Positions 8,516 to 16,669 of a stretch of 64,000 nucleotides of DNA are shown here, in pieces. The DNA is taken from contig NZ_RQHT01000014.1 in assembly GCF_004770905.1 (NCBI RefSeq), positions 744,001 to 808,000 of the forward strand, written 5' to 3'. Source of the stretch: Leptospira bandrabouensis. Lineage in GTDB: Bacteria; Spirochaetota; Leptospiria; Leptospirales; Leptospiraceae. A program made the translations under genes and the position numbers. The notes under the pieces were generated by a model. That model did no database searches. It was not told the DNA's origin and was given only the letters and a program-made list of their open reading frames with translations. Numbering within the stretch: the first letter of the stretch is position 1; every line of letters begins with the position of its first letter.

Positions 8516-8551
8516 TTGTGCAGCGCACAACACTGTTATGTGCGTCGCACA
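8516..8551 (-). promoter_or_regulatory. Twin palindromes TTGTGC-N3-GCACAA upstream of the phasin-like gene
   Basis: Two related palindromes: TTGTGC AGC GCACAA (8516-8530) and TGTGC GTC GCACA (8539-8551). Their centres are 22 bp apart. They lie 26-61 bp before the phasin-like start codon. The core TGC-N3-GCA resembles, as I recall it, the site of the PHA-responsive repressor PhaR. Cooperative repressor binding is inferred. Confidence 0.5.
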
Positions 8552-8730
8552 AAATCTTTCAAGAACTTTTTTATCCCATTTTGTAAATTTTTGGAATTTT
8601 TTTTCGTAACCCATTTACGATTCAATTCCAAAGAATTCTTCCCAAAGGGAAAAATACCACTATCCGCATCATTTTATATTCGAATCCTCTGGATTTTGCC
8701 GGGTAACTTGTTATTTAATCAAAGAAAGAA

Positions 8731-9630
8731 ATGAAAACTCTAAATCCACCATCCAAGATACAAAAGGACATTAAAAACATCCCTCTACTTCATTTAACAG
8801 ATGTTAACATAAATATAAAAAATCCTTTTTTCTACACCGGTCGTTTGGAAGATTTACCCAATGAATTCCAAATCTTTGATAGCTCGCACAGACATTCTTA
8901 TTATGCTTTATTCTTTTTTACAGAAGGAGAAGGCATTCACACAATCGACTTCCATTCCCATTCTATTGCAAAGAATAGTCTTTTTTTCTTAAGACCAGGA
9001 CAAGTCCATTCCTGGACTTTTTCCAAACCTGTGAAAGGTTATGCATTAAAAATTTATCCTGATTATTTATCTGAGGAGGGAGGACAAACTACTAATTTTC
9101 AAAACTATCCCTTTTTCCAATTGAGAAATGAAAATTCGAAACTTGTGGTCAAAGATTCAGAACAATTAAAAAACGATTTTGAAAGATTACTCATAGAAAA
9201 GAAATCCAATTCAAATTCTTCTATGGTCTATTTACTCATTCAATTGGTTTTACAACAATCTCTGAATGAATTCAAATCATCCTTTCAGGACATAGTGACC
9301 ATTGATTCTAAGTTAGGAGATTTTTTTCGTTTATTAGAAAATCATTTTAAAGAGCAAAAAACTACATCGTACTATGCAAAACAGATTGGAACTTCCTCAG
9401 GAAATTTAAACCAATTATGCCAAAAACAATATGGAAAATCGGCAAAAGCAATTATCCAAGAAAGGTTAATTTTAGAAATCAAACGACTGTTACTACATTC
9501 CGATTTGAATATCAACCAAATTGCATTGACTTTGGGATTTGATGACAATTCTTATTTTAGTAAATTCTTTAAGAACCTCACAAACAACTCACCCGAAAAA
9601 TTCAGAAGCCTGAAACGAAAACTACCATAA
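8731..9630 (+). CDS. AraC-family transcriptional regulator
   Basis: A 299-aa regulator. The N-terminal half looks like a cupin-type ligand pocket (HSYYALFFFTEGEGIHTIDF, LRPGQVHSWTF), and the C-terminal 100 residues form the double helix-turn-helix. The second HTH has the AraC signature NINQIALTLGFDDNSYFSKFFK, split here as QIALTLGFDD and YFSKFFKNLT. It starts at ATG 8731. A DoxX-family gene follows 69 bp downstream on the same strand and is the likeliest target. The effector is unknown. Confidence 0.87.
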   Translation: MKTLNPPSKIQKDIKNIPLLHLTDVNINIKNPFFYTGRLEDLPNEFQIFDSSHRHSYYALFFFTEGEGIHTIDFHSHSIAKNSLFFLRPGQVHSWTFSKPVKGYALKIYPDYLSEEGGQTTNFQNYPFFQLRNENSKLVVKDSEQLKNDFERLLIEKKSNSNSSMVYLLIQLVLQQSLNEFKSSFQDIVTIDSKLGDFFRLLENHFKEQKTTSYYAKQIGTSSGNLNQLCQKQYGKSAKAIIQERLILEIKRLLLHSDLNINQIALTLGFDDNSYFSKFFKNLTNNSPEKFRSLKRKLP

Positions 9631-9705
9631 AAATCAAATTCTCTCCATTTACCAACTTTCTCTTTTTCTGTAAGATACAACCAACACTTAGAAAAGGAAA
9701 TGAAA

Positions 9706-10155
9706 ATGTTAGAAAAGTTATTTTACACAGAATCCAGTTGGTTTTTTACCTTACTCAGATTAGTTTTAGGTTTTGTGATTTTACCACACGGATTACAGAA
9801 GTTATGTGGATGGTTTGGAGGGTATGGATTTTCTGCCACTTTGGATTTTTTTAAATCGGAAGGGATCCCCTATGCCATTGGTTTTTTAGTCATTGTAGCA
9901 GAATCATTCGGCGCTCTTGGACTCATCTTCGGATTTTTCACAAGGCTTTCCGCATTTGGGATTGGACTTACTATGATCGGAGCAGCCATTTATGTAAGAA
10001 AAAACGGCTTTTTTATGAATTGGTTCAACCAACAAGCGGGCGAAGGATTTGAATATCACATCTTAGCCATTGGAATTTCTGTGATTTTGATGTTCACTGG
10101 CGGTGGTCAACTAGCAATTGATAGTTGGGTAGCCCAAAATATCAATTCTAATTGA
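9706..10155 (+). CDS. DoxX-family membrane protein
   Basis: Four-helix membrane protein of the DoxX/YphA type. The first helix motif RLVLGFVILPHGLQKLCGWF, then a GFLVIVAESFGALGLIFGF helix and a C-terminal YHILAIGISVILMFTGGGQL helix are diagnostic. I prefer ATG 9706 to ATG 9700 because AAGGA at 9694-9698 is 7 bp from it. DoxX proteins are linked to redox or thiol stress, but the exact role is not known. Next to an AraC regulator. Confidence 0.85.
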   Translation: MLEKLFYTESSWFFTLLRLVLGFVILPHGLQKLCGWFGGYGFSATLDFFKSEGIPYAIGFLVIVAESFGALGLIFGFFTRLSAFGIGLTMIGAAIYVRKNGFFMNWFNQQAGEGFEYHILAIGISVILMFTGGGQLAIDSWVAQNINSN

Positions 10156-10252
10156 ATCCAATAGATTCCAACAAAATAAAACGTTTTGAAAGATAGAAGG
10201 AAAGTGAATTTAGCGAAATCACATTAACGTTAAAACAAAACAAGTTTCAACC

Positions 10253-10333
10253 AAATCTAAATACAAAGTTTTCGATTGTTTAGTTTCGATCATTCGAAAC
10301 CGAGAGAATCTTATCTATTTTGTATTTAGATTT
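10253..10333. terminator. Nested inverted repeat between doxX and malic enzyme
   Basis: The perfect 15-bp arm AAATCTAAATACAAA (10253-10267) pairs with 10319-10333. The right arm overlaps the stop codon of the malic enzyme gene. The 51-bp loop holds a second hairpin, GTTTCG (10283-10288) with CGAAAC (10295-10300). The location between convergent genes suggests a bidirectional terminator or mRNA 3'-end protector. There is no long T-run. Confidence 0.4.
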
Positions 10334-11618
10334 CTAAAGCGCTGATTGGCTCTTGTTGTTGGGCCATGATCGATTCCAAAAACTTAACATAGGCCTCGCG
10401 ACCTGGATATTCTACTTGGTTGACTCCGGTTTTGACAGCAGCCTCTGCTACGGCCGGAGCCACATGGTAAAGAACCCTTGAGTCCAAAGGTTTTGGAATG
10501 ATATAGTCAGCACCAAACCGGATTTCTTTTTCGTTGTAAGCTTCAGAGACTTCGATCGGAACCGGAAGTTTAGTGAGTTCGCTTAACGCATAAGCCGCAG
10601 CCAATTTCATTTCCATATTCACAACTTTTGCACGAACATCTAATGCTCCGCGAAAGATAAATGGAAACCCAAGTACATTGTTAACTTGATTATGATAATC
10701 ACTGCGACCTGTTGCCATGATGAGGTCTGGTCTTGCACGTTTTGCATCTGGATAAGGAATCTCTGGATCAGGATTGGCAAGTGCAAACATAATGGGTTTC
10801 TCAGCCATAGTTTTTACCATTGCTTCTGTTACGACATTAGCAACAGAAACTCCAATAAATAGATCCGTTCCAGGAAAGATATCTGCTAACGTTTCTGCTT
10901 CGGTGTTACGAACAAAAGGTAACTTGGATTCATGTAAGTTGGTTCGTTTGTGACTAATCACACCTCTTGAATCCAACATAAATATTGATTCATGTTTGAC
11001 TCCGATATGTGTTAACATCTCAGCAATGGAGATGGCAGCAGCACCTGCTCCATTGATCACAACTTTGATATTACCAGCTTTTTTGCCAGTAATCTCTAAT
11101 GAGTTTAATAAGGCAGCAGTAGAAATGATAGCCGTTCCATGTTGGTCATCATGAAACACAGGAATTTTCATACTTTCATCTAAAGTTTTTTCTATATGAA
11201 AACATTCTGGGGCACGAATGTCTTCCAAGTTGATACCACCAAACGTTGGTTCGAGGGCCTTTACAATGGTAATGAATTTTTCAGGATCAGTTTCATTAAT
11301 TTCAATATCAAAGACATCGATGCCGGCAAATTTTTTAAATAAAACTGCCTTTCCTTCCATCACTGGTTTTCCGGCGGAAGCTCCAATATTTCCAAGACCT
11401 AAAATGGCAGTGCCATTGGTGATGATTCCGACTAAATTACCTCGGTTCGTGTATTCGTAGACGAGATCAGGTTGTTTTTCAATTTCGAGGCAAGGGTAAG
11501 CGACACCCGGTGAGTAGGCCAAGGACAGATCGTAACTGTTCTCCGTTGGTTTTGTCGGAACTACTTTGGTTTTTCCTTTCGGAAACCTAGAGTGATACTC
11601 AAGTGCGCTATTTTTCAT
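10326..11618 (-). CDS. Malic enzyme (oxaloacetate-decarboxylating malate dehydrogenase)
   Basis: Converts malate to pyruvate and CO2 with reduction of NAD(P)+. The N-terminal catalytic domain has [31 protein letters not shown] and the metal/substrate region [18 protein letters not shown] followed by [12 protein letters not shown]. The C-terminal Rossmann domain starts [17 protein letters not shown]. At 430 aa it is the short bacterial type without the phosphotransacetylase fusion. A hinge of NADPx ([13 protein letters not shown]) is present. Monocistronic; its 3' end overlaps a long inverted repeat. Confidence 0.93.
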   Translation of the reverse strand: MKNSALEYHSRFPKGKTKVVPTKPTENSYDLSLAYSPGVAYPCLEIEKQPDLVYEYTNRGNLVGIITNGTAILGLGNIGASAGKPVMEGKAVLFKKFAGIDVFDIEINETDPEKFITIVKALEPTFGGINLEDIRAPECFHIEKTLDESMKIPVFHDDQHGTAIISTAALLNSLEITGKKAGNIKVVINGAGAAAISIAEMLTHIGVKHESIFMLDSRGVISHKRTNLHESKLPFVRNTEAETLADIFPGTDLFIGVSVANVVTEAMVKTMAEKPIMFALANPDPEIPYPDAKRARPDLIMATGRSDYHNQVNNVLGFPFIFRGALDVRAKVVNMEMKLAAAYALSELTKLPVPIEVSEAYNEKEIRFGADYIIPKPLDSRVLYHVAPAVAEAAVKTGVNQVEYPGREAYVKFLESIMAQQQEPISALEI

Positions 11619-11752
11619 GGTCTATTTTCCCATGATTTATGATTCGATGGAAAATCCTAGAATAAATTGGAGGGATGGGCTTTCAAAAAAGGTTGATGGA
11701 AGTTCTATGTCCCTTTAGATAAAGACCTTACGAAAAGCCATAGGGGGCAAAT

Positions 11753-12469
11753 TTGGAACTCGTCGGAGAATTTTTTGGAACAGCTGTTCTTATTTTACTG
11801 GGTGATGGCGTTGTTGCCGGTGTTTTATTAGAAAAATCAAAAGCAAAAGACGGAGGATGGATCACCATCACCACTGCTTGGGCCCTGGCGGTTTGTTTCG
11901 GTGTTTTGGTGGCAAAGGCCTTGGGAAGTCCTGGTGCCCATCTGAATCCTGCAGTCACCCTTTCTGTTTGTATCCAGTCGGGTGATTTTTCCAATTTTCT
12001 CCCCTATAGCCTCGCACAAATCGCAGGGGCTGCCCTCGGTGCCACCCTTGTGTACTTGCACTACCTTCCCCATTGGAAAGAAACCAAAGATGCGGGAGTC
12101 ATTCTAGCAGTATTCTCTACATCACCTGCCATCAAACATACCATTTCCAACGGGATTAGTGAAGGCCTTGGGACCTTTCTTCTCATCCTCGGAATCCATG
12201 CCATCTTCTCTCCGTTCAACGGTGGTGCCACAGGAGTTGTGGGAACGGGATTTGTAGCCCTTCTTGTTTGGGCCATAGGTCTTTCTATGGGTGGAACCAC
12301 AGGTTATGCAATTAACCCAGCACGCGACTTAGGCCCAAGGATTGCCCATTGGCTTTTGCCCATTCCCAACAAAGGAAATTCGAATTGGAAATACGCATGG
12401 CTTCCCGTTGTGATTCCGTTAGTGGGTGGTGGACTTGCGGCGGTTGTAATTCGGTGGGGGATCTTGTAG
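11753..12469 (+). CDS. glpF: Aquaglyceroporin (GlpF-like MIP channel)
   Basis: Six-helix membrane channel for glycerol and small polyols. Both NPA boxes are present: HLNPAVT (about residues 63-69) and INPARDLGPR (about 186-195). The Asp after the second NPAR (NPARD) is the marker of glycerol facilitators rather than water-only aquaporins. It starts at TTG 11753 with AGGGGG (11742-11747) 5 bp upstream; no ATG fits. No glycerol kinase is nearby, so the substrate rests on the motif. Confidence 0.88.
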   Translation: MELVGEFFGTAVLILLGDGVVAGVLLEKSKAKDGGWITITTAWALAVCFGVLVAKALGSPGAHLNPAVTLSVCIQSGDFSNFLPYSLAQIAGAALGATLVYLHYLPHWKETKDAGVILAVFSTSPAIKHTISNGISEGLGTFLLILGIHAIFSPFNGGATGVVGTGFVALLVWAIGLSMGGTTGYAINPARDLGPRIAHWLLPIPNKGNSNWKYAWLPVVIPLVGGGLAAVVIRWGIL

Positions 12470-12929
12470 TTTGTGTAAAGGTTTAAATCAACAAGATTGG
12501 AATTTTTAATTTAGGAATTCCAATCTTACCTAAGAGGGACATTCAGACAAAGATTCAATTCATACGTACAATAATAAATTTCAACACACCACTGTTTTTT
12601 TATCAAACTTGTTCAACTATAAGGATCTATATCAATCATAAACTAACTGAAATCATCATTTTCCATTTCGATCATAACAATTACCATTTCCATTTTTCTC
12701 ACAGAATTCTGAACAAATATAAAATTTTCTAATGTTATGCTATGATAAATCAACAGGAATGTATTAGAAAAATATTGACTTGAATTATTTTAGAAAATTA
12801 ATGATTAACAACAGATATTCGATTGTTTCAAGTTACATTAAACTTTGAATCAATAAAAAATTATACCATTAATTAGAATATTCGTTAGATCAAATATAAC
12901 ATGAAACCTAATAGAAACCATATAGGACT
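12470..12929. other. Gene-free AT-rich spacer with one perfect inverted repeat
   Basis: This 460-bp stretch has no convincing gene. Just after glpF, a perfect 12-bp stem AAGATTGGAATT (12493-12504) pairs with AATTCCAATCTT (12516-12527) across an 11-bp loop. It has no T-run but is probably the glpF terminator. The rest is very AT-rich with many short A and T runs, as expected of a promoter region for the gene at 12930. Nothing else is recognised. Confidence 0.5.
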
Positions 12930-13517
12930 ATGAAACATAAATTAATTCTTTTTTGCATCTTCACTCTCCCCTTCCTCACGATTTTTGCTACAGAATCAGA
13001 AACTTTAGATACTTTTCGTGGAATTAATTTTTCTACAACGGAAGCTCAAAAAATAAAAGCCATGTCCATTTTCATTCCACAGGCCGCAAAAAGATCCGAC
13101 TCCATTCATATGAAGGATAAGTATCCAATCACTTTCTTTAAGGCAGATTGCATCCAAGAAAAGGAATGTTTTTCCTTACTCATTGCTGTATCTGTCATAC
13201 CAGACTCAACAAAATCCTTTGATACTTTGGTGGAAGAATCAAGAGCTGCTGATTTTGGCAATCCACCGTACGAAGTGAACAAATGGGTCGAACTTCTCAC
13301 ATTCAAAACAGACAAAACCAAAATTTTAATGGGGCCTGGGGAATTACTGGGAACAAAGATAAACACATTTTATTACATGAAAGATACCAATGAAACTTAC
13401 AGAGTTTCCATGAACCTAATCTACCATCCTAAATTTCCGGAGGAAGAATGGCAGGATATTCTAATGCATTCGTTTCTTATCTTAAACAGTATCAATATCG
13501 AATCAAAAACAAAGTGA
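12930..13517 (+). CDS. Exported protein of unknown function
   Basis: A 195-aa protein with a clear signal peptide: MKHKLILFCIFTLPFLTIFA, with probable cleavage after TIFA. The mature domain has two Cys (KADCIQEKECF) about 6 apart that could form a disulfide. It ends with a DILMHSFLILNSI helix. I recognise no family. It may share a transcript with the next gene (29-bp gap). The long AT-rich region before it is the likely promoter. Confidence 0.65.
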   Translation: MKHKLILFCIFTLPFLTIFATESETLDTFRGINFSTTEAQKIKAMSIFIPQAAKRSDSIHMKDKYPITFFKADCIQEKECFSLLIAVSVIPDSTKSFDTLVEESRAADFGNPPYEVNKWVELLTFKTDKTKILMGPGELLGTKINTFYYMKDTNETYRVSMNLIYHPKFPEEEWQDILMHSFLILNSINIESKTK

Positions 13518-13546
13518 AAAAACGATCGCACTAAAAAAGAAAATTT

Positions 13547-14017
13547 ATGAATCAATACGAAACAATACTCAATCAAGTCATTGGGGAATATAAAAATCTT
13601 TTTGGCAAAGCAGCAAATGTCACCATCCCATTTGAAGGCCAGAAAAAAATTCAAAAGAACATTCGTCTTTTCGATTGGTTTCAAATAAGTAAAAACAAAA
13701 AAATCGAATTCTATGACCGGTTTGGTGACATTGATGAAGAAAATGTTCTCGGTAAATACATTATCGACAATGGTGACGATGAGATATTCTCACCGGAACT
13801 ACGGGAAGGAGTTGTTCCCTTTGCTTACATTGTCGATGACGGTGCCACTGGAAATGATTACCAAGAAGAAGGAATTTTGATGTTAGACCTTCGAGATGCA
13901 AAACGTCCGGTTCTCATTGCTGAAGTGGATGGCACCATTGACGGCCAAACGCCATTTACAATGGTATCATTTGCATCTTTAAATTTAAAGTCAGGTAAAA
14001 TCAAAGTAGAAGATTAG
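13547..14017 (+). CDS. Unrecognised cytosolic protein, possibly SUKH/SMI1-KNR4-like
   Basis: A 156-aa acidic protein without signal peptide or membrane helix. The layout (helical N-terminus, then IIDNGDDEIFSPELREGVVPFAYIVDDG and a strand-rich C-terminus with VDGTIDGQTPFTMVSFASL) vaguely recalls SUKH (SMI1/KNR4) immunity-type proteins, but no diagnostic motif is certain. It starts at ATG 13547. A DJ-1 pseudogene follows 9 bp later. Treat it as hypothetical. Confidence 0.55.
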   Translation: MNQYETILNQVIGEYKNLFGKAANVTIPFEGQKKIQKNIRLFDWFQISKNKKIEFYDRFGDIDEENVLGKYIIDNGDDEIFSPELREGVVPFAYIVDDGATGNDYQEEGILMLDLRDAKRPVLIAEVDGTIDGQTPFTMVSFASLNLKSGKIKVED

Positions 14018-14026
14018 AGGAAGCGA

Positions 14027-14295
14027 ATGAAGAAAGTCCTGCTTCTACTCGCGAAAGGTTTCGAATCATTTGAAGCCAGTGTTTTCATTGATGTCATTGG
14101 TTGGAACCTTGTGGATGGAGACAAAAACAACTAGCTGACCTTGGTGCCAGTGTTCAAATGGAGCCGATCGTATTGGATAAAAAAATTATCACAAGTTGGA
14201 GTCCTGCGACTGCAATGGGAGTTGCTTTCCTTCTTCTAAAGTTGTTAACCTCAGAAGAAAACACAAATTATATCAAAGAAATTATGGGTTATTAG
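14027..14295 (+). pseudogene. DJ-1/PfpI family gene with internal deletion
   Basis: The 5' part from ATG 14027 reads MKKVLLLLAKGFESFEASVF and on to IGWNLVDGDKNN followed by a stop (TAG 14132-14134); this is the DJ-1/ThiJ N-terminus. The 3' part, in another frame, reads LADLGASVQMEPIVLDKKII then TSWSPATAMGVAFLLLKLL, the DJ-1 C-terminus. About 90 codons in the middle, including the nucleophile-elbow Cys region of a ~180-aa protein, are missing. One deletion of roughly 270 bp that is not a multiple of three explains this. The RBS (AGAGG) is still intact. Confidence 0.8.
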
Positions 14296-14301
14296 AATTG
14301 T

Positions 14302-15024
14302 TTAGTTTGGATTATTTAATTGTATTAAACTTTCAAGACTACCATTTAGAACATTTAAATCAACTGGGCCACTGATTCCGTCAATTCTCGCAGTATTTTT
14401 ATATTGCCAAATCATCCAATCAAGGGACGAAAATGTATTGGGATGTAGAAAAATATTTCGAATCCAAATGGGGTGGTTAAATAACTGATCCCCAAGATAT
14501 TTTTCTATAAATTCATTCGTTAAATAAAGAATGGCTTTGGTTTTATAGTAAGTATCCACTTTATTTAAGAAAATAGAAATTTCATTCTGAACATTTTCAA
14601 TTTTCGGCCTATCTTTACAATTCCCAACGAATTCTAAATCAACAACGGGTGGTAATGAATCCATCTCTAAAGGAACTGATTGAATAAAATTTTCAGCTTG
14701 TTCAGCACCTGGTTTGCATAAGGTGAAAAAATGGTAGGCTCCCACTTTAAATCCCACTTTCTTTGCTTCATTCCAATTATATGAAAACGACTTATCTTTA
14801 AAATCTCCTCCTTCTGTTGCTTTGATATAAACAAAGGAAATTTGTTTTTTCGGCACTTGGTTCCATTCAATTTTGCCTTGGTGATTGGATACATCGATAC
14901 CCCTAATGGGATATTTTTCTTCCGAAGGATAAACAAACCATAGTAGTCCTAAATCAAAAACCTTATATAGAGCCGAGAAGGCGAACAAAACGAAGAAAGC
15001 TAAAATGAATATTTTTTTTATCAT
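14302..15024 (-). CDS. GH25 lysozyme-type muramidase, membrane-anchored or exported
   Basis: Cleaves the MurNAc-GlcNAc bond of peptidoglycan. After a hydrophobic N-terminal segment (residues 1-33), the GH25 fold is clear: GIDVSNHQGKIEW (first catalytic Asp), SFVYIKATEGG, GAYHFF, and PPVVDLEF (DxE catalytic pair), ending with WMIWQYKNTARIDGISGPVD. At 240 aa it resembles bacterial YegX-like members. Minus-strand neighbour of a lipoprotein gene, with iterated 20-bp palindromes just upstream. It may work in wall remodelling rather than defence. Confidence 0.88.
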   Translation of the reverse strand: MIKKIFILAFFVLFAFSALYKVFDLGLLWFVYPSEEKYPIRGIDVSNHQGKIEWNQVPKKQISFVYIKATEGGDFKDKSFSYNWNEAKKVGFKVGAYHFFTLCKPGAEQAENFIQSVPLEMDSLPPVVDLEFVGNCKDRPKIENVQNEISIFLNKVDTYYKTKAILYLTNEFIEKYLGDQLFNHPIWIRNIFLHPNTFSSLDWMIWQYKNTARIDGISGPVDLNVLNGSLESLIQLNNPN

Positions 15025-15066
15025 AACAATTATCGATATAGATCTTCTAAAAAACTGTCAGGTAGC

Positions 15067-15253
15067 GTTTATTCGCATTGCGTATATTTGCCAATCTAAC
15101 TTTTGGCGGCGGTTATACGAATAACACATATTTCCCATTGAATCACTTTTTGCGAAATATTCCTATGAAATTTATAATTAAAAGAAAAGGCGGGTTATCC
15201 GAATAACGCATAGTTACCGCTTGTGTCGGCGGTGGCTATACGCATCGCGCATA
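15067..15253. repeat. Iterated 20-bp near-palindrome, copies 1-4
   Basis: Four copies of a motif close to KGTTATNCGNATNNCGYATA, at 15067-15086, 15111-15130, 15193-15212 and 15234-15253. Start-to-start spacing is 44, 82 and 41 bp. Each copy is a dyad of ATNCG and CGYAT around a 5-bp centre. Copies 2-4 are preceded by GGCGG. They fill the gap between the lysozyme gene and the upstream lipoprotein gene. They belong with copies 5-7 at 15775-15872. Confidence 0.7.
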
Positions 15254-15298
15254 TTAGACTAACGCAGGTTTGCTATCACCATTCCAAATCTGATAAAT

Positions 15299-15742
15299 CT
15301 AGTTCCCATTCTGTACCTTTTGAAACACTAAACAAGATGACACGGTATCTATTTTCCCTTCTTGTAAATCCTTACAGCTAAATTGTAAAATTTGTTTGTG
15401 ACAATCCTTATAAGCCGTTTGAATTGCCAATGGATCAGCTCCAATTAGTTTATATGCGTTACTCTCCCGAAATCGTTTTTGGCATTGTGTTTCTTCCAAT
15501 CTTCCTTCGGTAAATTTTTTCAGATTCTCTGGAATGGATTTCCATTCTTTATCAGCACACTCTCTATACTTAGCACAAATCTCCGCTGTTAAACCCAAAG
15601 ATTCATTTTGCCATTCAACATTCACAATCCCTTTGTCTTTTTTACAAGAAACTACCGTCATAAAAACAAGAATAGATAAGAAAAGAATCAGTCCATTTTG
15701 TGATTTTGCTTTAGAAAAAGAATGAACCGCTCGGCTTTTCAT
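15299..15742 (-). CDS. Cys-containing lipoprotein of unknown function
   Basis: I chose ATG 15742: it gives a 147-aa protein with a lipoprotein signal (NGLILFLSILVFMTVVSCKK, Cys at the VSC lipobox). A longer frame to 15910 would translate the repeat copies at 15775-15872 and is unlikely. The mature part has several cysteines (ICAKYRECADKEW, TQCQKRF, YKDCHKQI, FSCKDL, SSCL), probably disulfide-bonded helices, a pattern seen in Leptospira Cys-rich lipoproteins. The function is unknown. Flanked on both sides by the iterated palindromes. Confidence 0.65.
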   Translation of the reverse strand: MKSRAVHSFSKAKSQNGLILFLSILVFMTVVSCKKDKGIVNVEWQNESLGLTAEICAKYRECADKEWKSIPENLKKFTEGRLEETQCQKRFRESNAYKLIGADPLAIQTAYKDCHKQILQFSCKDLQEGKIDTVSSCLVFQKVQNGN

Positions 15743-15774
15743 CGTGATTCGTTTATTTCCCAAACTGAAGTGTG

Positions 15775-15872
15775 TGTTATCCGTATTGCGTATAGCCGGC
15801 AAACTGAATCTTCTGTGATTTGTATTTCGTATATCTTCCAAACTACCAACCGTGTTATACGCATGACGTATA
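15775..15872. repeat. Iterated 20-bp near-palindrome, copies 5-7 (39-bp period)
   Basis: Copies at 15775-15794, 15814-15833 and 15853-15872, exactly 39 bp apart start to start. The spacers also resemble one another (AAACTGAA, CAAACTGAAT, CAAACTACC), so this is a decayed 39-bp tandem repeat. It sits between the MotB-like gene and the lipoprotein start at 15742, in the latter's probable promoter and leader. Confidence 0.7.
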
Positions 15873-15931
15873 ACTCTTTTCAACTTTAAAAATAGTTTTA
15901 CTAAGTTCATAATTTCCTTTGATTTTCCTTT

Positions 15932-16669
15932 CTATTTAGCCGTTTCTGCTGTTTCTTTTTTACGTATCAAAATTTCAATTCTCTCTTCTTTGGCTTTTTT
16001 TTCTGGAGTGTCAGAGTCCTTAGATTTTTGAAACATGGCATACCCTTGAACAGAAACTTGTTCTTTGGGAATTCCATATTCATTTACTAATTTTTCAGCG
16101 AGTAAAGAGGCCCTATGAGAATGATAGTCCCATGAATTTTGAAATTTGGATTTGTCAATTTGTGATTCATAAGGAATTTGCACTCGAACAACAATATCTA
16201 TGTCCATCCCTTTCGATAAAATTGCCAATTGTTCAAAAGCAAATTTAAGATCAGGGTCTGATTTTAAAATATCATCCGATGCCAAATCAGATCCAGCGAA
16301 GGTTAACTTGAGTTCTTCCGTTTCTGCAAGTCCTAATTTTAACTTAGCCTTTTCGCGGAGAGTCTTTAATGCAAATCCAATTCGTTCCCAAAGACGAAAC
16401 ACTTGTGACTTTGGTTCCATTGTATCATCTTCTAAAATTCCGGACCCACCATCCAATAGGGCTCCCACAGAAGATACATTCAAACCAAATCCACGTTTTA
16501 TATCTTTTGCTACTTCTGTTAGGCGGTTAGCGTCAACCTTACTAATCGCATACAATATAATAAAAAGTCCAAGTAACAAGGTAATCATATCGGCATAAGT
16601 TAAAAGCCAACGATCATGTGCTTCAACATGTTCTTCTTCCTTTGATGTAAACCTAGAACGCCTTCTCAT
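15932..16669 (-). CDS. MotB-like OmpA-domain protein
   Basis: Stator-type or OmpA-family cell-wall-anchoring protein. A basic N-terminus is followed by one membrane helix, RWLLTYADMITLLLGLFIIL, carrying the MotB proton-binding Asp (D27, in the YADMITLL motif). A periplasmic coiled region then leads to an OmpA/MotB peptidoglycan-binding domain (HSHRASLLAEKLVNEYGIP, VQGYAMFQ, ERIEILIRK). No MotA gene adjoins; instead the start overlaps by 4 bp an unknown gene (16666-17319) that may be its partner. The role may be motility or envelope anchoring. Confidence 0.8.
   Translation of the reverse strand: MRRRSRFTSKEEEHVEAHDRWLLTYADMITLLLGLFIILYAISKVDANRLTEVAKDIKRGFGLNVSSVGALLDGGSGILEDDTMEPKSQVFRLWERIGFALKTLREKAKLKLGLAETEELKLTFAGSDLASDDILKSDPDLKFAFEQLAILSKGMDIDIVVRVQIPYESQIDKSKFQNSWDYHSHRASLLAEKLVNEYGIPKEQVSVQGYAMFQKSKDSDTPEKKAKEERIEILIRKKETAETAK

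Noticed and set aside
8516..8734. A 72-aa coding frame between the palindromes and the AraC gene
   Set aside because: It begins within the twin palindromes, has no RBS, and its composition (Phe/Lys-rich) is that of AT-rich intergenic DNA.
15067..15872. CRISPR array
   Set aside because: The 20-bp motif is too degenerate, spacers are short and similar to each other, and no cas gene is near; a decayed tandem repeat or operator array fits better.
15743..15910. N-terminal extension of the Cys-rich lipoprotein
   Set aside because: It would translate the three tandem repeat copies and push the lipoprotein signal into the middle of the protein.
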